From: UBA4466 sp963925035
GTDB taxonomy: Bacteria; Bacteroidota; Bacteroidia; Flavobacteriales_D; Crocinitomicaceae
Direction of reading: 5' to 3'
Length of the DNA: 23,128 nt
Assembly: GCA_963925035.1 (NCBI GenBank)
Contig: CAWUSK010000037.1
Span: 1-23,128, forward strand
Shown: piece after piece, positions 14,646 to 23,128 of the stretch
Layout: every line of letters starts with the position of its first letter
Numbering within the stretch: position 1 is the first letter of the stretch
Notes under the pieces: generated by a model
The model's input: the letters and a program-made list of their open reading frames with translations, nothing else
Told to the model about the DNA's origin: nothing
Database searches by the model: none
Translations under genes and position numbers: made by a program

Positions 14646-15716
14646 TTTTATTAATACAACCAACTTTTCAATCTCTTTTTTAGAATTAAACGAATGCAAG
14701 CAAATGCGTAAACGTTCTTTTCCAAATGGAACGGTTGGTGAATAGATTGGTTTTACTGCCAGATTATTTTTTAATAATTCTTCTGCCGATTTTCTAATTT
14801 GTTCCAATTGACCCAATTGTACAATCTGGATGGGAGATTTGGGATTTGAATACAATTCTTCCTCGTTAAAAAACGATCGGAAGTAAGCTATGTTCTGCGC
14901 TAATTCTTTTCTGCGCTCGTCGATATCAGGATAGCTAACAATCAATCCTGCTCGAATATATGCAGCAGGAGGAAGAGCTGTTGTGTAAATAAATGATCTG
15001 GCAAAATTAGTGATGAACTCAATCAATTCTTTTGAGCCGAGAATCAACCCACCGTGCGACCCGTAGGCTTTTCCAAAAGTTACCAATCGGGCAAAAACAA
15101 ACTCTTCTAGCTTCACTGCGTTGACCAATCCCTTTCCTTTGTCACTAAAAACACCAGTTGAATGTGCCTCATCAACTATCAGATAAGCCCCTAAACGCTT
15201 TGTTACAGAGGTTATTTCAATTAAAGGAGCAATGTCGCCATCCATTGAATAAAGCGCTTCTACGGCGACGTAAACAGCTCCTTTACTTTGCTTTATTTTT
15301 TGCACTAAATCATGAACATCATTGTGGCGAAACGAAACTGATGACGCAAAACCTAGTCGAATACCATCTCTAACGCTTGCATGAATTAATTCATCGTATA
15401 CAATTGTATCTCCACGTTGCGGTACTGCGCTAAAAAACCCAAGATTAGCGTCGTAACCGGAATTAAACATGATAGAATTTTCTGCTCCGAAAAATGCCGC
15501 CAGTTCCTGCTCTGCAGTTAATGTTGACTGCTTTGTTCCAGAAATCAATCGTGCTCCTGTTCCCCCGAAGAAAGTTTCTTCCATGGGTATTTCAACTCGC
15601 GAAAGCCCCAAATAGTCATTCGAAAAAAAATCAACATGGTCGTTGAATGAAGAAAGGGACCTTAAAGTCCCTTCCTCTTTGCGCTTGGCAATTTTATTTT
15701 TTAATTTTTGATCCAT
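14640..15716 (-). CDS. bioF: 8-amino-7-oxononanoate synthase
   Basis: A 358-residue fold-type I PLP enzyme of the alpha-oxoamine synthase family. It shows SNDYLGL (32-38), HASVRDG (His112), VDEAHSTG (181-188; Asp182, His185) and the Schiff-base lysine Lys216 in TFGKAYGSHGG. It joins pimeloyl thioester and L-alanine to give 8-amino-7-oxononanoate in biotin synthesis. Related 2-amino-3-ketobutyrate ligases and serine palmitoyltransferases share the fold, but immediate coupling to bioB (one-base overlap) decides for BioF. It is a little shorter than the E. coli enzyme (384). Cytoplasmic. Confidence 0.92.
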   Translation of the reverse strand: MDQKLKNKIAKRKEEGTLRSLSSFNDHVDFFSNDYLGLSRVEIPMEETFFGGTGARLISGTKQSTLTAEQELAAFFGAENSIMFNSGYDANLGFFSAVPQRGDTIVYDELIHASVRDGIRLGFASSVSFRHNDVHDLVQKIKQSKGAVYVAVEALYSMDGDIAPLIEITSVTKRLGAYLIVDEAHSTGVFSDKGKGLVNAVKLEEFVFARLVTFGKAYGSHGGLILGSKELIEFITNFARSFIYTTALPPAAYIRAGLIVSYPDIDERRKELAQNIAYFRSFFNEEELYSNPKSPIQIVQLGQLEQIRKSAEELLKNNLAVKPIYSPTVPFGKERLRICLHSFNSKKEIEKLVVLIKL

Positions 15717-16825
15717 TACAAAGAATCAACCACTTTTACTTTACGTGGTTCAAATGATGCATCTTTTATTTTTTCTCGAGCAGTTGCTAATTCTTGAGCG
15801 CGAGCAGCTTCTTTTGCTTTTCTTGCTTCAATTATATGGTCTGGCTGAGAAACTGGCTTTTCACCGTCTGCAAACGATTGCTTTGGCACTAATCCTAGTA
15901 TCTCAAACATGGCTTTATCCTCATTAAACTCTGGATTTGGCGTTGTTAATAGTTTGTCTCCTGCGAAAATAGAACCCGCTCCTGCCATAAAGCAAAGTGC
16001 TTGTCCTTCCATCGTCATTTTTGTTCTTCCTGCCGACAAACGCACCACTGATTTAGGAAACGCAATTCTAGTTGTAGCAACCATACGAATCATTTCCCAT
16101 TGCTCAATTGGTTTTTGCTCTGCCATTGGCGTTCCTTCTACCGCAACAAGTGCGTTAATTGGAATAGATTCTGGTGGAGTTTCCATATTCATGTAACTCA
16201 TCAATAAACCAACACGGTCTTCAATCGCTTCTCCCATTCCAATGATTCCACCTGAACAAACAGAAATTCCTGCTTTTCTAGCATTGTCAATTGTTCTCAA
16301 ACGATCTTCATAATCACGTGTAGAAATTACATCATCGTAATAATCTGCTGATGTATCTAAATTGTGATTGTAAGCAAATAATCCTGCGTTTTTCAAACGT
16401 TTCGCTTGATCTTCGTTCATCATTCCTAATGTGCAACAAACTTCCATGTCCAAATCGTTTACCGCTTGAACCATTTCAATTACATTGTCAAAATCTTTAT
16501 TATCTCTAACTTCTCTCCAAGCAGCTCCCATGCACAAACGAGAAGAACCGTTGGTTTTAGCATTTTTCGCTTGCTCAATTACTGATTCAACAGACATTAA
16601 TTTATGTGCTTCAACATCTGTATGGTAGCGTGCAGCTTGAGGACAGTAACCGCAATCCTCAGGACAACCACCTGTTTTAATACTCAACAAAGAAGACATT
16701 TGAACTTCTCTTGGATCGTGATGCATTCTGTGCACTGTTGCTGCTTCAAAAACCAATTCTAGCAATGGTTTATTGTACAATTCTAATAATGCTTCTTTGG
16801 TTGTATATTTTTGTGATGTACTCAT
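15716..16825 (-). CDS. bioB: Biotin synthase
   Basis: A radical SAM enzyme inserting sulfur into dethiobiotin. The [4Fe-4S] triad CPEDCGYC gives C54, C58 and C61; the [2Fe-2S] ligands appear as C98, C130 and C190 plus the Arg of VRLSAGR. At 369 residues it is longer than E. coli BioB (346) because of an Ala/Glu/Lys-rich C-terminal tail (about residues 335-369). The stop overlaps the bioF start by one base, so the two genes form a bioBF unit. A promoter-like site in the 61-base gap upstream suggests transcription separate from ispF. Cytoplasmic. Confidence 0.96.
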   Translation of the reverse strand: MSTSQKYTTKEALLELYNKPLLELVFEAATVHRMHHDPREVQMSSLLSIKTGGCPEDCGYCPQAARYHTDVEAHKLMSVESVIEQAKNAKTNGSSRLCMGAAWREVRDNKDFDNVIEMVQAVNDLDMEVCCTLGMMNEDQAKRLKNAGLFAYNHNLDTSADYYDDVISTRDYEDRLRTIDNARKAGISVCSGGIIGMGEAIEDRVGLLMSYMNMETPPESIPINALVAVEGTPMAEQKPIEQWEMIRMVATTRIAFPKSVVRLSAGRTKMTMEGQALCFMAGAGSIFAGDKLLTTPNPEFNEDKAMFEILGLVPKQSFADGEKPVSQPDHIIEARKAKEAARAQELATAREKIKDASFEPRKVKVVDSL

Positions 16826-16843
16826 GAAATCTACGTTTAATTA

Positions 16844-16873
16844 CAAATATAATTATATCCCTTAAAGTTGAAA
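16844..16873 (-). promoter_or_regulatory. Candidate promoter of bioBF
   Basis: Minus strand: TTTC (16873-16870), 18 bases, then TATATTTG (16851-16844), a perfect -7 element with a one-mismatch -33. The leader to the bioB ATG would be only 10-15 bases. No BirA-like operator was recognised. Confidence 0.5.
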
Positions 16874-16886
16874 CGTGAAAATTGAA

Positions 16887-17363
16887 CTACTTATTCAATA
16901 AACAAGCTGCGTAGGCTTTAATTGCTTTTGTTTCTCCGAAAGAATCGACTTGTTCGTGCGTTGAAGCCTTGATAGAAACAGCATCTTCTTCTAATTTCAA
17001 AATAGATGCGATTACTTTCTGCATATCTGGAATGTGTGGGTTTAATTTCGGCGACTCCAAGATAACGGTGGAATCAATATTAACTACGTGAAATCCTTTT
17101 TGTGCAATTAACTTTGCGACTTCTGTCAATAAAATTTTACTGTCAATTCCTTTAAATTGTGAATCTTGATCTGAAAAATGGAAACCTATATCTCTCAAAT
17201 TGGCAGCTCCAAGTAGGGCATCACAAATTGCATGAAGCAATACATCTGCATCAGAATGACCAATTGCGCCATGATCCGATTCGATTTTAACTCCACCAAT
17301 AAACAATGGAATGTTTTTCTCTAACCGATGGACATCTACTCCGTAACCAATTCTAAGATTCAT
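16887..17363 (-). CDS. ispF: 2-C-methyl-D-erythritol 2,4-cyclodiphosphate synthase
   Basis: A 158-residue trimeric enzyme of the MEP isoprenoid pathway, usual length. The metal ligands are Asp10 and His12 (GYGVDVHRL) and His44 in GHSDADVLLHAICDALLGA. It converts CDP-methylerythritol 2-phosphate into the cyclic diphosphate with release of CMP. The C-terminal signature normally reading TTEKLGFTGR-GEG is here THEQVDSFGETKAIKA: the Thr and Glu remain, but the Gly-Phe-x-Gly-Arg part is changed. The gene starts one base past the porV stop in the direction of transcription and is probably co-transcribed with porV. Confidence 0.94.
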   Translation of the reverse strand: MNLRIGYGVDVHRLEKNIPLFIGGVKIESDHGAIGHSDADVLLHAICDALLGAANLRDIGFHFSDQDSQFKGIDSKILLTEVAKLIAQKGFHVVNIDSTVILESPKLNPHIPDMQKVIASILKLEEDAVSIKASTHEQVDSFGETKAIKAYAACLLNK

Positions 17364-17364
17364 T

Positions 17365-18639
17365 CTAGTTTTCCGAACTCGGCGTGCTATCTCCTGCCAT
17401 TGCTCCTAAAGTAATTCTTAAGGTAAAACGCAAGGTGTTTGCCAATGGGTTGTTTCTTTTCAATGCTGCTAGGTAAGATACATCAATTCCAAATCTGTTG
17501 TATTTAAAACCTACTCCAAAATTGAAATATTGACGTGCTCCTTTGTTTTTGTTTTCGTAGAAATATCCAGCTCTAACTGCTAAAATGTTATTGTACCAAT
17601 ATTCCAATCCAGCACCAATATTTATTTCAGACAATTCTTCTAAGAACTTTGAGTTTTTTACAATTTGGTATGAACCATCTGCATTTTGAACAGGATCACC
17701 ATTATCGTCGAGAACTAAGGTTCCTGGCGCATCGTAAAAAGACTGAACCATTCCTCCAATAACACCAATGTCATTGCTTTTTCCTGACATGATTTCACCA
17801 TTCTCATCATAAATAGCTGGCGTAGGAACCAACAATTTCTGGATATCAAGAGACATTGTCAATGTGTTAAACTTATCAAAACGCGCGTTAAATGAATTTC
17901 CAAATTTCAAGTTCATTGGTAAGAAATCACCCGGGCTGTTCGATCCAACATCCGAATATTTAATTTTATTACCAATGTTATTGATTGTTGTAGCAAAAGT
18001 ATATGTTCCTTTTAAGTTACCGATTTTAGCATCATCATTAAAAAATGTAAACGAAATATCTGCAGCTCCAGCGATTCCAGCTTTGGTATTCACACCTGCA
18101 ACTGTTAAACCACCAGTTAAGTTTGAATAGGCAAATTTACCATTCAACCCAACACTTGTTCTTTGAGATGTTTTAAACGCATAACCTGCTGTCAACTCAA
18201 ATTCACTCGGTTTATCATCACGAATTACATTTCCTGTTTCGTCTGTAAATGTAATCTCACCAAGACTAAAGTACCTCAGCGCTCCACCAACAGAATGCCG
18301 ATCGTTGACTTTGTAATATCCGGATAAATAAGATAGGTGAATATCATTTGTTAATTGACGCAACCAAGGTGTATAAGAAATCGCAAGTTCAGATTTTTCC
18401 TTAGCGAAGCTTAATCCTGAAGTGTTCCAATACAATGAGCTCGCATCTGCACTAAGTGCAGTTCCCGCATCCCCCATTCCACCAGCGCGTGAATCTGGTG
18501 TAATTGACATAAAAGGTACAGCTGTAGTAATTGTATTCAACTGAAGTTGATCATCGGTAACTCCGCTTCCTGATGTCGGTTGTGCAAAAGTCGAAAAGCC
18601 GATCAGTAATAATAGTGCGCTTAAAGCAATTTTTATCAT
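17365..18639 (-). CDS. porV: Type IX secretion system outer membrane protein PorV
   Basis: A 424-residue outer-membrane beta-barrel protein of the FadL-like fold. A signal peptide ends near residue 19 (STFAQ). The conserved PorV start of the mature part, PFMSITPDSRAGGMGDAG followed by SSLYWNTSGL, is present, and amphipathic strands run to the C-terminus. PorV (LptO) carries T9SS cargo from the translocon to the sortase PorU, whose gene lies directly upstream; this adjacency supports the call. A TATATTTG sequence lies in the 57-base gap before the ATG. Confidence 0.94.
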   Translation of the reverse strand: MIKIALSALLLLIGFSTFAQPTSGSGVTDDQLQLNTITTAVPFMSITPDSRAGGMGDAGTALSADASSLYWNTSGLSFAKEKSELAISYTPWLRQLTNDIHLSYLSGYYKVNDRHSVGGALRYFSLGEITFTDETGNVIRDDKPSEFELTAGYAFKTSQRTSVGLNGKFAYSNLTGGLTVAGVNTKAGIAGAADISFTFFNDDAKIGNLKGTYTFATTINNIGNKIKYSDVGSNSPGDFLPMNLKFGNSFNARFDKFNTLTMSLDIQKLLVPTPAIYDENGEIMSGKSNDIGVIGGMVQSFYDAPGTLVLDDNGDPVQNADGSYQIVKNSKFLEELSEINIGAGLEYWYNNILAVRAGYFYENKNKGARQYFNFGVGFKYNRFGIDVSYLAALKRNNPLANTLRFTLRITLGAMAGDSTPSSEN

Positions 18640-18660
18640 TTTCGTTTAATTATGAGCTTG

Positions 18661-18668
18661 CAAATATA
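18661..18668 (-). promoter_or_regulatory. Promoter-like -7 element before porV
   Basis: TATATTTG on the minus strand matches TAnnTTTG and ends about 21 bases from the porV ATG. No TTG is found at the expected -33 distance, so porV may rely on read-through from porU. Confidence 0.3.
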
Positions 18669-18696
18669 CGGTTTTGAAGCTCCTTTATTGTGTATA

Positions 18697-21600
18697 CTAT
18701 TTTAAAATAACTAATTTTTCTAATTTTTCAGCTTGATCACCTTCTGGAGTTCGAACTGAAAGTCGGTAAATATAGACTCCTTTTGCCAATTGATCACCAA
18801 AATCATCTCTCCCATTCCAATGAATTCCTTCTGAACGATATCCTTCTGTATGAACTGATTGATTTATTGTCCTCACCAATTTTCCGGAAATCGTCAAAAT
18901 TTGAATTTGAGCATCTAAACTCGTACAGTTCTGATTGTGTTCAAAATAAAATTCGGTTGATGTTGTAAATGGATTAGGGTAATTTAGAACATGTTCTAAA
19001 CTCAACTCTTGTTTTTCTCTTACTTCAAAATCAATTGTTTTTTCAGACGAATTATTATTAACATCCCAAATTTTCACGGTGAGTGTATGACTCCCTGGTT
19101 CAATCGTAGAAAAGTTATACTTTATTTCACCCGATTGATACGAATCCAAATCTGAAGTGAAATAATCGTTCAGTACGATTGGGTCGGAAGTCTCTCCATC
19201 AATAATTGCAGTTAAATCATGTCCTACTCCGTTACCAACCGCATTGATTCCATTTTCATCAAATATTTTGACCAATAACTGAGGCGTTTCATCTGTAATT
19301 CCTCCACTTACAAAGTTTTCATCATTCAAGAAAATATCAATATCTGGACCTAAGTCATCATTAATACCATTTGGATCAACACCACCAACATACATGCGGG
19401 TATCGCTTCCGATTGCGTCAATAATCCCATTTTCACCATAGTAGCTTATTTTTCCAAAATCAAACGAATAATTTATATCCTTTGGAACGATGAATGTAAA
19501 TTCAAAATAACCGTTTGTTACACTCGCTTTTCCTTTGTACAATTTATTGGTTTGTAATTCGAATGTTCGGATAGGTGAAGTTGCATCATTACCAAGTGTT
19601 TGTTGTTGTTTCGGTTTGTCGTAAACGGAAGGATATAAGAAGCCATTGAATCCGATCAATGTACTTCCATTAAAATCTTCAATATGACCTTTAATCGTTA
19701 CTTTACTTAATGCACGAATAGTATCCATCTCAATTGCTGGAGAAAGTCCATTGACACTGTCCGTTACAACATTCATTCGCGGCAATGCAATTTTTAAGTG
19801 AGGGTCACCTATCAATGTAAAGCTTCTCTTGTTATTACTTCCAGGAACTCCATTTTTCGATAATCGAATGATTTCACCAAATGTTTTAGGCTCGTCATTC
19901 GCGTCGCGTTGAAATATATTTTTAAAAAATGACTTTCCTGTATTCGTGTTTACTCCAAAGTAAACAGCACGAGTAGTAGTCATCAAAGCAATTGCTGCAC
20001 CATATGGATTAATAGATGCCCATTCACCTGCAGACACTCTATCTGGATCGTCGAATTTTGTAAACTCACATGTTGCAGAAACGATTAGTGCTAACTTATC
20101 AATATTCTTCCAATCTTGAATTTGAGGCACTGTAATAACACGCTCTTCAGCAACTCCAACCTCGCCTCCGTGTCCAACGTAATTTACAACCAATGCTCCA
20201 CGTTCAATTCTGTCATTTATTGCATCTACAACATCAGGGTAACGCTGACCACCAGCAGTAGATACCTGCTTGTATGCATCCAAATATATTTTTTCACAGT
20301 TCATTCCAGGGTGATTTGCCTTGGTGGAATCGTATTGAGGTTCTACGTCGTTATCTAGGAAATATGCTCCTTCTTCATCATCAGCAATCTGCACGTATTT
20401 GGTTCGCCAATCACCAAAAGTAGAAGAACCATTGTCTGAACCACAATTCGTATTTGCTGTAGAATAAAGCGCTGAACCATTTTTCATATAGTGCTCTACT
20501 TTGTCAACTTGCTGACGTGCCATTTCAGTATCGGAAATAAGTAAACGACCAACACCAATGTCTAACTCATCATTGGTATTCAGTGCTTCATTATCGTCCA
20601 ACATTCCGAAAAAATCATCTGTCACCATGGCATCAATATGATTTTCTGAAGTAAGCATTTGGTACGTAGGAATATAATTATTGTTATTGGCTACTCGGTT
20701 TTTTGGGTCATAAGTTCCATCTCCGAAAAGCAATAAACTTTGCGGGCGTGAATAAGGCGTTAGAACTCCTCTATCGTAAAACATCTTGGCAAACATTCGG
20801 ATAGCAGTTGGATCAAGCATTCCTGAACTAAATTCATTAAACACTTGTTCAGAAGTAACAACGTGAACTGATTCCCCTAACCCTCTGTGTAAATCAGCTA
20901 AACGATTTGCTTGGGTGGTGAAGTTTTTATGTGTAACAATTAAATAATCCGCTTGAGGTAGCTCGTGTAAATTTTGATAAGCAACCTCTCCGACTCTTGC
21001 CGGTAAAAAATAATTTTGTCCATCAGCAGCTACAAATTCACGAAGTTGGTCTGTTGGTAAGCGAAATGTGTAATTCGAGCCAGTAAAGGTTCCTCCAACT
21101 GCAAATGGTTGATGACGGTCTGTTACTTCCCATATAAACCCTTGAGAAGGTGGTAGATTTTGAACTGTGAATTCAGCAACATTTCCTGCTCCTATTGAAT
21201 TTAAATCTCTAAACCTAAATTGTGTCCCGACAAAAACCAATTGTCTACGTGCATTCAATACAATACGGTCTAAATAAGTCAATGTACTCGGCACATCACG
21301 ATTCACTGTAATCAATACTGGTAACGTTGACGCCGGACTCGGTAAAGTCATATTGAGCACTTGCCTTCCAAAATCCGAGGCAACTGGTAATGTTGAAGAT
21401 CCAATTATAGTGCCATTCACACTGTAAGAATGTGAAGTCCCCGAAGAAGCTTTTGCATTGGATGCTATTGACGCTTCAAAACTAGCTGGAGTTGTGTTGT
21501 CAATGTTTGGAACACTAAAATTAATTACCCGTTGCATTTCAGTATCGAACAATTCTCCATACCAACGTTGTCCTCCACCTAATATGTTTAATGCATCTAG

Positions 21601-22560
21601 TTCATGCACATCATGGTATGAATACGTTGAAACATTATGTGTTGCTGGCACTACCGTGCTTGAGACAGGCAAGATGCGCAATGGCAATAATGTTGAATTG
21701 ATATTTATGAAGTAGCAAGAAATGTCAGAATAGATGTTTCTATCTTGATTAAATGTTACACTGCTGCTTTGAGACCATCGATGTGGACCCCATGCATAAA
21801 ACAAAATGTAATCGTCCTGATCAAAAACACCGTCAGCTCCACCTTTTATGTAAATGGAGTTATTTACTAAATCATCGCTTCGTGGAACAGAGTTTAATTC
21901 TGGCAACCTACCATCTCCATTTCCATAAATATGAATATGATCAGGATTTAGATTATCAACGTCAATACCGCAACTTTCTAAAAATGCTTTGTCAATTTTA
22001 TGAATACCATCCGTATTTACTGAAATCTTATACCAAAATCCAGAGCCTGGCTTAAGCACTGAAGAAGCAGCGAAGGATTTAGGTTGATACTGCATCGCGT
22101 TGGTTATATTCGATTGAATTATTTTAACAGAAGTAATTCGTTTTAGTACACCGTTTTCTTTAATAAAAGGAAAAAGATTTAATACAATGCTTTTATTCGA
22201 ACGATCTGAAACTACACTAAGCTCATAACTTAAAGAGCCAGCAGAAATGTATTGACCATTTAAATAACTTTTGTCTAAGGAAGAAGCATCCGAGGTAGAT
22301 AGAATTTCTAAGGATAAATTTGCTTTAAAATTCAATCCAACTTCCTTTCTGAAGAAAAAATTAGGCTTATTTCCATCTAAAGTTTGATTTATTAGTGTCG
22401 GAATGTTAAAAATTTTATTGTCATACATTATTGATCGTGGCTCTCCCCACTCAATAAAAATTACATCTTCATTCTGAGAAAACCCAGCGTTTACAACTAA
22501 TACAATAAAATTGAAAAGGAGTAAAGCGGTATTAAAAAAATTATTAACTTTCATTTTCAT
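18697..22560 (-). CDS. porU: Type IX secretion system sortase PorU (C25 peptidase)
   Basis: A 1287-residue secreted protein. A signal peptide covers about residues 1-28. The gingipain-like C25 domain spans about 535-925 with catalytic His797 in NYVGHGG and Cys831 in SATCEFT. An Ig-like region and a C-terminal domain of the type IX kind (from YPNPFTTSTEF near 1195 to the end, with FGDQLAKGVYIYRL) follow. PorU cleaves the C-terminal sorting signal of T9SS cargo at the cell surface and links the cargo to lipopolysaccharide; it works with PorV, encoded 57 bases downstream. A second ATG at residue 3 is an alternative start. Confidence 0.95.
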   Translation of the reverse strand: MKMKVNNFFNTALLLFNFIVLVVNAGFSQNEDVIFIEWGEPRSIMYDNKIFNIPTLINQTLDGNKPNFFFRKEVGLNFKANLSLEILSTSDASSLDKSYLNGQYISAGSLSYELSVVSDRSNKSIVLNLFPFIKENGVLKRITSVKIIQSNITNAMQYQPKSFAASSVLKPGSGFWYKISVNTDGIHKIDKAFLESCGIDVDNLNPDHIHIYGNGDGRLPELNSVPRSDDLVNNSIYIKGGADGVFDQDDYILFYAWGPHRWSQSSSVTFNQDRNIYSDISCYFININSTLLPLRILPVSSTVVPATHNVSTYSYHDVHELDALNILGGGQRWYGELFDTEMQRVINFSVPNIDNTTPASFEASIASNAKASSGTSHSYSVNGTIIGSSTLPVASDFGRQVLNMTLPSPASTLPVLITVNRDVPSTLTYLDRIVLNARRQLVFVGTQFRFRDLNSIGAGNVAEFTVQNLPPSQGFIWEVTDRHQPFAVGGTFTGSNYTFRLPTDQLREFVAADGQNYFLPARVGEVAYQNLHELPQADYLIVTHKNFTTQANRLADLHRGLGESVHVVTSEQVFNEFSSGMLDPTAIRMFAKMFYDRGVLTPYSRPQSLLLFGDGTYDPKNRVANNNNYIPTYQMLTSENHIDAMVTDDFFGMLDDNEALNTNDELDIGVGRLLISDTEMARQQVDKVEHYMKNGSALYSTANTNCGSDNGSSTFGDWRTKYVQIADDEEGAYFLDNDVEPQYDSTKANHPGMNCEKIYLDAYKQVSTAGGQRYPDVVDAINDRIERGALVVNYVGHGGEVGVAEERVITVPQIQDWKNIDKLALIVSATCEFTKFDDPDRVSAGEWASINPYGAAIALMTTTRAVYFGVNTNTGKSFFKNIFQRDANDEPKTFGEIIRLSKNGVPGSNNKRSFTLIGDPHLKIALPRMNVVTDSVNGLSPAIEMDTIRALSKVTIKGHIEDFNGSTLIGFNGFLYPSVYDKPKQQQTLGNDATSPIRTFELQTNKLYKGKASVTNGYFEFTFIVPKDINYSFDFGKISYYGENGIIDAIGSDTRMYVGGVDPNGINDDLGPDIDIFLNDENFVSGGITDETPQLLVKIFDENGINAVGNGVGHDLTAIIDGETSDPIVLNDYFTSDLDSYQSGEIKYNFSTIEPGSHTLTVKIWDVNNNSSEKTIDFEVREKQELSLEHVLNYPNPFTTSTEFYFEHNQNCTSLDAQIQILTISGKLVRTINQSVHTEGYRSEGIHWNGRDDFGDQLAKGVYIYRLSVRTPEGDQAEKLEKLVILK

Positions 22561-22613
22561 GGTACAAATATCTACATCATTCTTTTGAACACATAAAAAA
22601 ACGTAACAAATCT

Positions 22614-22644
22614 TTGATTATTATACTTCAAATCGCAATATTTG
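22614..22644 (+). promoter_or_regulatory. Candidate promoter of the PorP/SprF-like gene
   Basis: TTTG (TTG at 22614-22616), 20 bases, then AATATTTG (22637-22644), one mismatch from TAnnTTTG. The leader to the ATG at 22718 would be about 65-70 bases. It sits in the 157-base divergent gap shared with porU. Confidence 0.5.
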
Positions 22645-22717
22645 TAACTTTATTGAATATTTACCGTTTTACTACAATTGAATACTCAACCTAATTACTA
22701 AGACAAAAACTAGTTTA

Positions 22718-23128
22718 ATGAAAGGAATATTAAGAATACTGTTGATTGGATTGTCTTTGCTTATTGTGAATAACGCCTCAGCACAAGATCCGCAATTCAC
22801 GCAGTTCTATGCAAACCCATTGTATTTGAATCCTGCTTTTGCTGGTTCTCATGGTTGTCCACGATTTGCTGCGAATTACAGAAATCAATGGCCTAGTCTA
22901 TCTGGGAACTATGTGACGTATAGCGTTTCATACGATCAATACTTCAAAACTATATCTGGAGGAATTGGTGTGATCGCGACACATGACCAACAAGGTCAAG
23001 GAACTATTTTTACTTCTAGTCTAGGATTGATTTATTCTTACCACTTGAAAGTGAATCGTAAATTCTCGATGTTATTTGGTGCAAAAGCAGCAATGACAAA
23101 TAAATACTTGAATTGGGATAAATTGACT
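22718..23128 (+). CDS. PorP/SprF family type IX secretion-associated membrane protein (partial)
   Basis: The ATG at 22718 opens a frame running off the window (137 codons seen). A signal peptide ends in NNASAQ, followed by the hallmark DPQFTQFYANPLYLNPAFAG of PorP/SprF proteins, then outer-membrane barrel strands. Members are integral outer-membrane proteins that pair with particular T9SS cargos or with PorE-like peptidoglycan-binding partners. It is divergent from porU. Bacteroidetes often carry many PorP/SprF paralogues, usually next to a large adhesin, so whether this is the core PorP or an accessory copy depends on what follows beyond the edge. Confidence 0.92.
   Translation, partial: MKGILRILLIGLSLLIVNNASAQDPQFTQFYANPLYLNPAFAGSHGCPRFAANYRNQWPSLSGNYVTYSVSYDQYFKTISGGIGVIATHDQQGQGTIFTSSLGLIYSYHLKVNRKFSMLFGAKAAMTNKYLNWDKLT

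Noticed and set aside
22565..22572. GATATTTG on the minus strand as a porU promoter
   Set aside because: It ends only five bases before the start codon and no -33 element lies at the right distance.

Overview
The window is AT-rich bacterial DNA that most likely comes from the Bacteroidota, order Flavobacteriales or a close relative. Three things support this: PorU, PorV and a PorP/SprF-like protein of the type IX secretion system, found only in this phylum; several promoter-like sites of the Bacteroidetes form TTG-N(17-20)-TAnnTTTG; and relatives of the gene remnants typical of this phylum. Genus is not determined. No rRNA, tRNA, CRISPR array or intact insertion sequence was seen.

Layout. 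Bases 1-1285 hold a partial secreted cytochrome c / copper monooxygenase fusion. Bases 1350-2400 are a decayed stretch with a small lysine-tailed protein of uncertain start, a 40-residue ORF behind a good promoter, and a frameshifted, truncated class A beta-lactamase. Bases 2480-3952 hold an unknown protein, a YcxB-like membrane protein and a double-CDGSH iron-sulfur protein.

Bases 4053-11431 are the centrepiece: ten minus-strand genes with gaps of at most 4 bases or overlaps of 1-7. In transcription order they encode an FAD oxidoreductase, methyltransferase A, a type III polyketide synthase, an enoyl-ACP-reductase-type SDR, a FabZ-like dehydratase, a FabF-like ketosynthase, an acyl carrier protein, a phosphopantetheinyl transferase, a four-helix membrane protein, and methyltransferase B (paralogue of A). 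My reading is that the ACP, ketosynthase, dehydratase and reductase build or tailor a dedicated fatty acyl chain on an ACP activated by the local transferase. The type III PKS would extend and cyclise that chain to an alkylresorcinol or alkylpyrone, and the oxidoreductase and two methyltransferases would decorate it into a methylated phenolic or quinone-like lipid. No ketoreductase, malonyl transferase or KAS III is encoded here, so these would be borrowed from housekeeping fatty acid synthesis.

Bases 11432-14450 are accessory: a small hypothetical gene with a strong promoter, a decayed PP2C/SpoIIE-type phosphatase, a 5' stub resembling a nucleotide-binding dehydrogenase behind an intact promoter, a DUF1275 membrane protein, and sequence without recognisable genes. 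Bases 14451-22560 hold a small ORF and then the colinear minus-strand set porU-porV-ispF-bioB-bioF (T9SS sortase and its outer-membrane partner, MEP isoprenoid synthesis, biotin synthesis). A PorP/SprF-like gene starts divergently from porU and runs off the right edge.
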